In this document: piece after piece, positions 12,610 to 14,223 of the stretch | Numbering within the stretch: position 1 is the stretch's first letter | Layout: each line of letters begins with the position of its first letter | Assembly (NCBI GenBank): GCA_015661795.1 | Contig: DQVJ01000294.1 | Span: 1-14,223, forward strand | DNA from: Sulfurovum sp. | Lineage (GTDB): Bacteria; Campylobacterota; Campylobacteria; Campylobacterales; Sulfurovaceae | Direction of reading: 5' to 3' | Length of the DNA: 14,223 nt | The notes under the pieces: model-generated | What the model saw: the letters and a program-made list of their open reading frames with translations, nothing else | Databases searched by the model: none | Told to the model about the DNA's origin: nothing | Translations under genes and position numbers: made by a program

Positions 12610-14223
12610 GTGTTCAATGCTTTGGTAAAAGGTTCTATTCTCTTAATCATGCTGCTTACGGTAGTGTTGGGCATTGCATTTATCTATGCCTATGAAGAAG
12701 TTTCACTTAATGCAGATAAACTCATTCACTATAAGCCTGAAACCTCTTCTGTTGTATTGGACAGGAATGGTGAGAAACTGGCGTATGTTTTTAAAAAACA
12801 ACACCGACTTTATGCACGATATGATGAGATTCCTGGGTTTCTTGTAGAAGGACTCGTGGCTATGGAAGATACAAGGTTTTTTGAGCATAATGGAGTCAAT
12901 CCAGATGCTATTTTACGTGCAATCGTTAAAGATATAAAAGCAGGAGCTTTTGTAGAGGGTGGAAGTACACTGACGCAACAACTTATTAAAAATAAGCTTT
13001 TAACGAATGAAAAAAAACTTATGCGTAAAATCAAAGAAGCTATCTTGGCACTTAAAATAGAACATGAGTTAAGTAAAGAAGATATTATTGAGAGGTATCT
13101 TAATGAAATTTCATATGGCAATAATTATTTTGGTGTTAAAACGGCTGCCAATGGGTATTTTCACAAAGAGATGAATGCACTTACTTTAAAAGAATCAGCG
13201 ATGCTTGTAGGTATTCCAAATGCTCCAAGTTTTTACAATCCTTTACGCCATTACAAACGTGCACTCAATCGTGCCAACAATGTTTTATACCGTATGAAAA
13301 GTATAGGGTGGATTACGCAGGATGATTATTTAAAAGCAGTCAAAGAATCACCAAAAGTATATAAAACATCATTGACGCAGAATATCGCACCATTTATTGT
13401 AGATGAAGTCGTGAGAAGATTTAAAGGTAGGTTAGGAGATATTCGCACAGGTGGATATCAGATATATACCACAATAGATATGAAACAACAGGCAATTGCC
13501 AGAGATGCAGTTAATACCACATATACAAAAGCACTTAAAAAGTATAAAGAAGATGCCAATACTTCTACACTTAATGCAGCATTTGTAGCAGTAGAGAGCA
13601 GGACAGGTGATATCTTGGCGATGGTCGGAGGGGCTGATTATAAAAAATCTGCATTCAACCGGGTCACGCAGTCTAAACGTCAGCCAGGATCGGCATTTAA
13701 ACCATTTATTTATCAGACAGCTTTAGATATGGGGTATAACCCTGCCACACCATTGACAGATCTTGCTCGTACTTTTCAATATACATATAGGGGTAAAAAG
13801 AAAGTCTGGGCGCCAAGAAATTATGAACGTAATTTTAAAGGGTTTATTTCACTAAGAGAAGCATTGGTTCATTCACGTAATTTGGCAACAGTTAATCTTG
13901 TCGCTGAATTAGGAATAAAAACTATTCGAAATAGATTGGCATTTTTAGATGTGCCTCACATTCCCAAAGATATGTCTATTGCCTTGGGAAATCTCGGGCT
14001 TAGTCCGCTTAAAATGGCACAGATTTTTTCTGTATTTGCAAACGAAGGTCATATGATAGAACCAAGACTTGTGAGCAAAATTATCTCAAAAGAAGGAGCG
14101 GTTATCTATGAAACCCGCCCAAAAGAAATAGCAGATTTTACAACACCTGAACAAGCATATCTTATGACGGATATACTCCAAGATGTGGTAAAAAGAGGAA
14201 CAGGTAAAAATGCACGTGTGGAG
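12610..14223 (+). CDS. mrcA: Class A penicillin-binding protein 1A, bifunctional, 3'-truncated by the window end
   Basis: The frame is open for 538 codons to the last base. It has an N-terminal membrane anchor (about 6-28), then a GT51 glycosyltransferase domain with EDTRFFEHNG (catalytic E86), GGSTLTQQ (117-124), RKIKE (139-143) and IIERYLNE (159-166). The transpeptidase domain follows, with RQPGSAFK (nucleophile S361, K364) and SRN (422-424); the KTG motif should lie a few residues past the end, since VVKRGTGKNARVE normally precedes it. The enzyme polymerises and crosslinks peptidoglycan in the periplasm. No ATG is available near the start: stops at 12586 and 12598 close the frame. GTG at 12610 follows AAAGG (12599-12603) by 6 nt and gives a full anchor. 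TTG 12622 and ATG 12649 are weaker alternatives. It lies 25 nt after bioF, so is probably the next operon member. Confidence 0.93.
   Translation, partial: MFNALVKGSILLIMLLTVVLGIAFIYAYEEVSLNADKLIHYKPETSSVVLDRNGEKLAYVFKKQHRLYARYDEIPGFLVEGLVAMEDTRFFEHNGVNPDAILRAIVKDIKAGAFVEGGSTLTQQLIKNKLLTNEKKLMRKIKEAILALKIEHELSKEDIIERYLNEISYGNNYFGVKTAANGYFHKEMNALTLKESAMLVGIPNAPSFYNPLRHYKRALNRANNVLYRMKSIGWITQDDYLKAVKESPKVYKTSLTQNIAPFIVDEVVRRFKGRLGDIRTGGYQIYTTIDMKQQAIARDAVNTTYTKALKKYKEDANTSTLNAAFVAVESRTGDILAMVGGADYKKSAFNRVTQSKRQPGSAFKPFIYQTALDMGYNPATPLTDLARTFQYTYRGKKKVWAPRNYERNFKGFISLREALVHSRNLATVNLVAELGIKTIRNRLAFLDVPHIPKDMSIALGNLGLSPLKMAQIFSVFANEGHMIEPRLVSKIISKEGAVIYETRPKEIADFTTPEQAYLMTDILQDVVKRGTGKNARVE

Noticed and set aside
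1..14223. Defence island, prophage, transposon or CRISPR content
   Set aside because: Every gene with a clear identity is a conserved housekeeping gene; no integrase, transposase, tRNA, att-like repeat or spaced repeat array was found.

Overview
The window looks like core chromosome of a Campylobacterota (epsilonproteobacterial) organism, probably a free-living Sulfurovum/Sulfurimonas-type lineage. Evidence: AT-rich DNA (roughly 35-40% G+C by eye), a MurG whose first glycine loop reads GGTGGHLAIV rather than the GGTGGHxxP form of most proteobacteria, a BioF of the compact Helicobacter/Campylobacter type, and the order alaS - maf - class A PBP, which as I recall also occurs in Campylobacter jejuni. 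The genus is a guess; the phylum is fairly secure. I see no mobile element, CRISPR array, rRNA or tRNA gene, and no sign of recent transfer.

Layout. (1) lolD (1-648, +), the ATPase of the lipoprotein-releasing transporter, converges with prfB (661-1755, -), release factor 2. (2) A 124-bp intergenic region separates prfB from panC (1880-2704, +), pantothenate synthetase. panC and ftsI (2701-4788, -) converge so tightly that their stop codons overlap in one TTAA. (3) ftsI (septal transpeptidase, with an unusual Lys-rich C-terminal tail) and ftsW (4916-6097, +; septal glycosyltransferase) are divergent across 127 bp that hold a perfect 9-bp inverted repeat. Each arm reads as an extended -10 element firing outward. 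ftsW overlaps murG (6094-7107). (4) A small lipoprotein gene (7181-7597) encodes two copies of a ~45-residue Cys-pair motif. (5) A likely operon starts at 7731: alaS, a four-helix membrane protein, maf, bioF and a class A PBP (12610 to past the window end, GTG start), joined by overlaps of 1, 1 and 4 nt and a 25-nt gap.

The genes combine peptidoglycan synthesis and division (FtsI, FtsW, MurG, PBP1A, possibly Maf), lipoprotein sorting (LolD), translation (RF2, AlaRS) and cofactor synthesis (PanC, BioF). MurG makes lipid II, FtsW polymerises it, FtsI crosslinks it at the septum, and PBP1A does both steps. AlaRS and BioF both consume L-alanine.

No new multi-gene system is evident. The most interesting signals are regulatory: a consensus-like alaS promoter bracketed by an 8-bp inverted repeat, an alaS leader hairpin whose 3' arm contains the Shine-Dalgarno, and the symmetric ftsI/ftsW divergent promoter. 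Next come the Cys-pair repeat lipoprotein and the FtsI tail. All regulatory calls are inferences from sequence alone.
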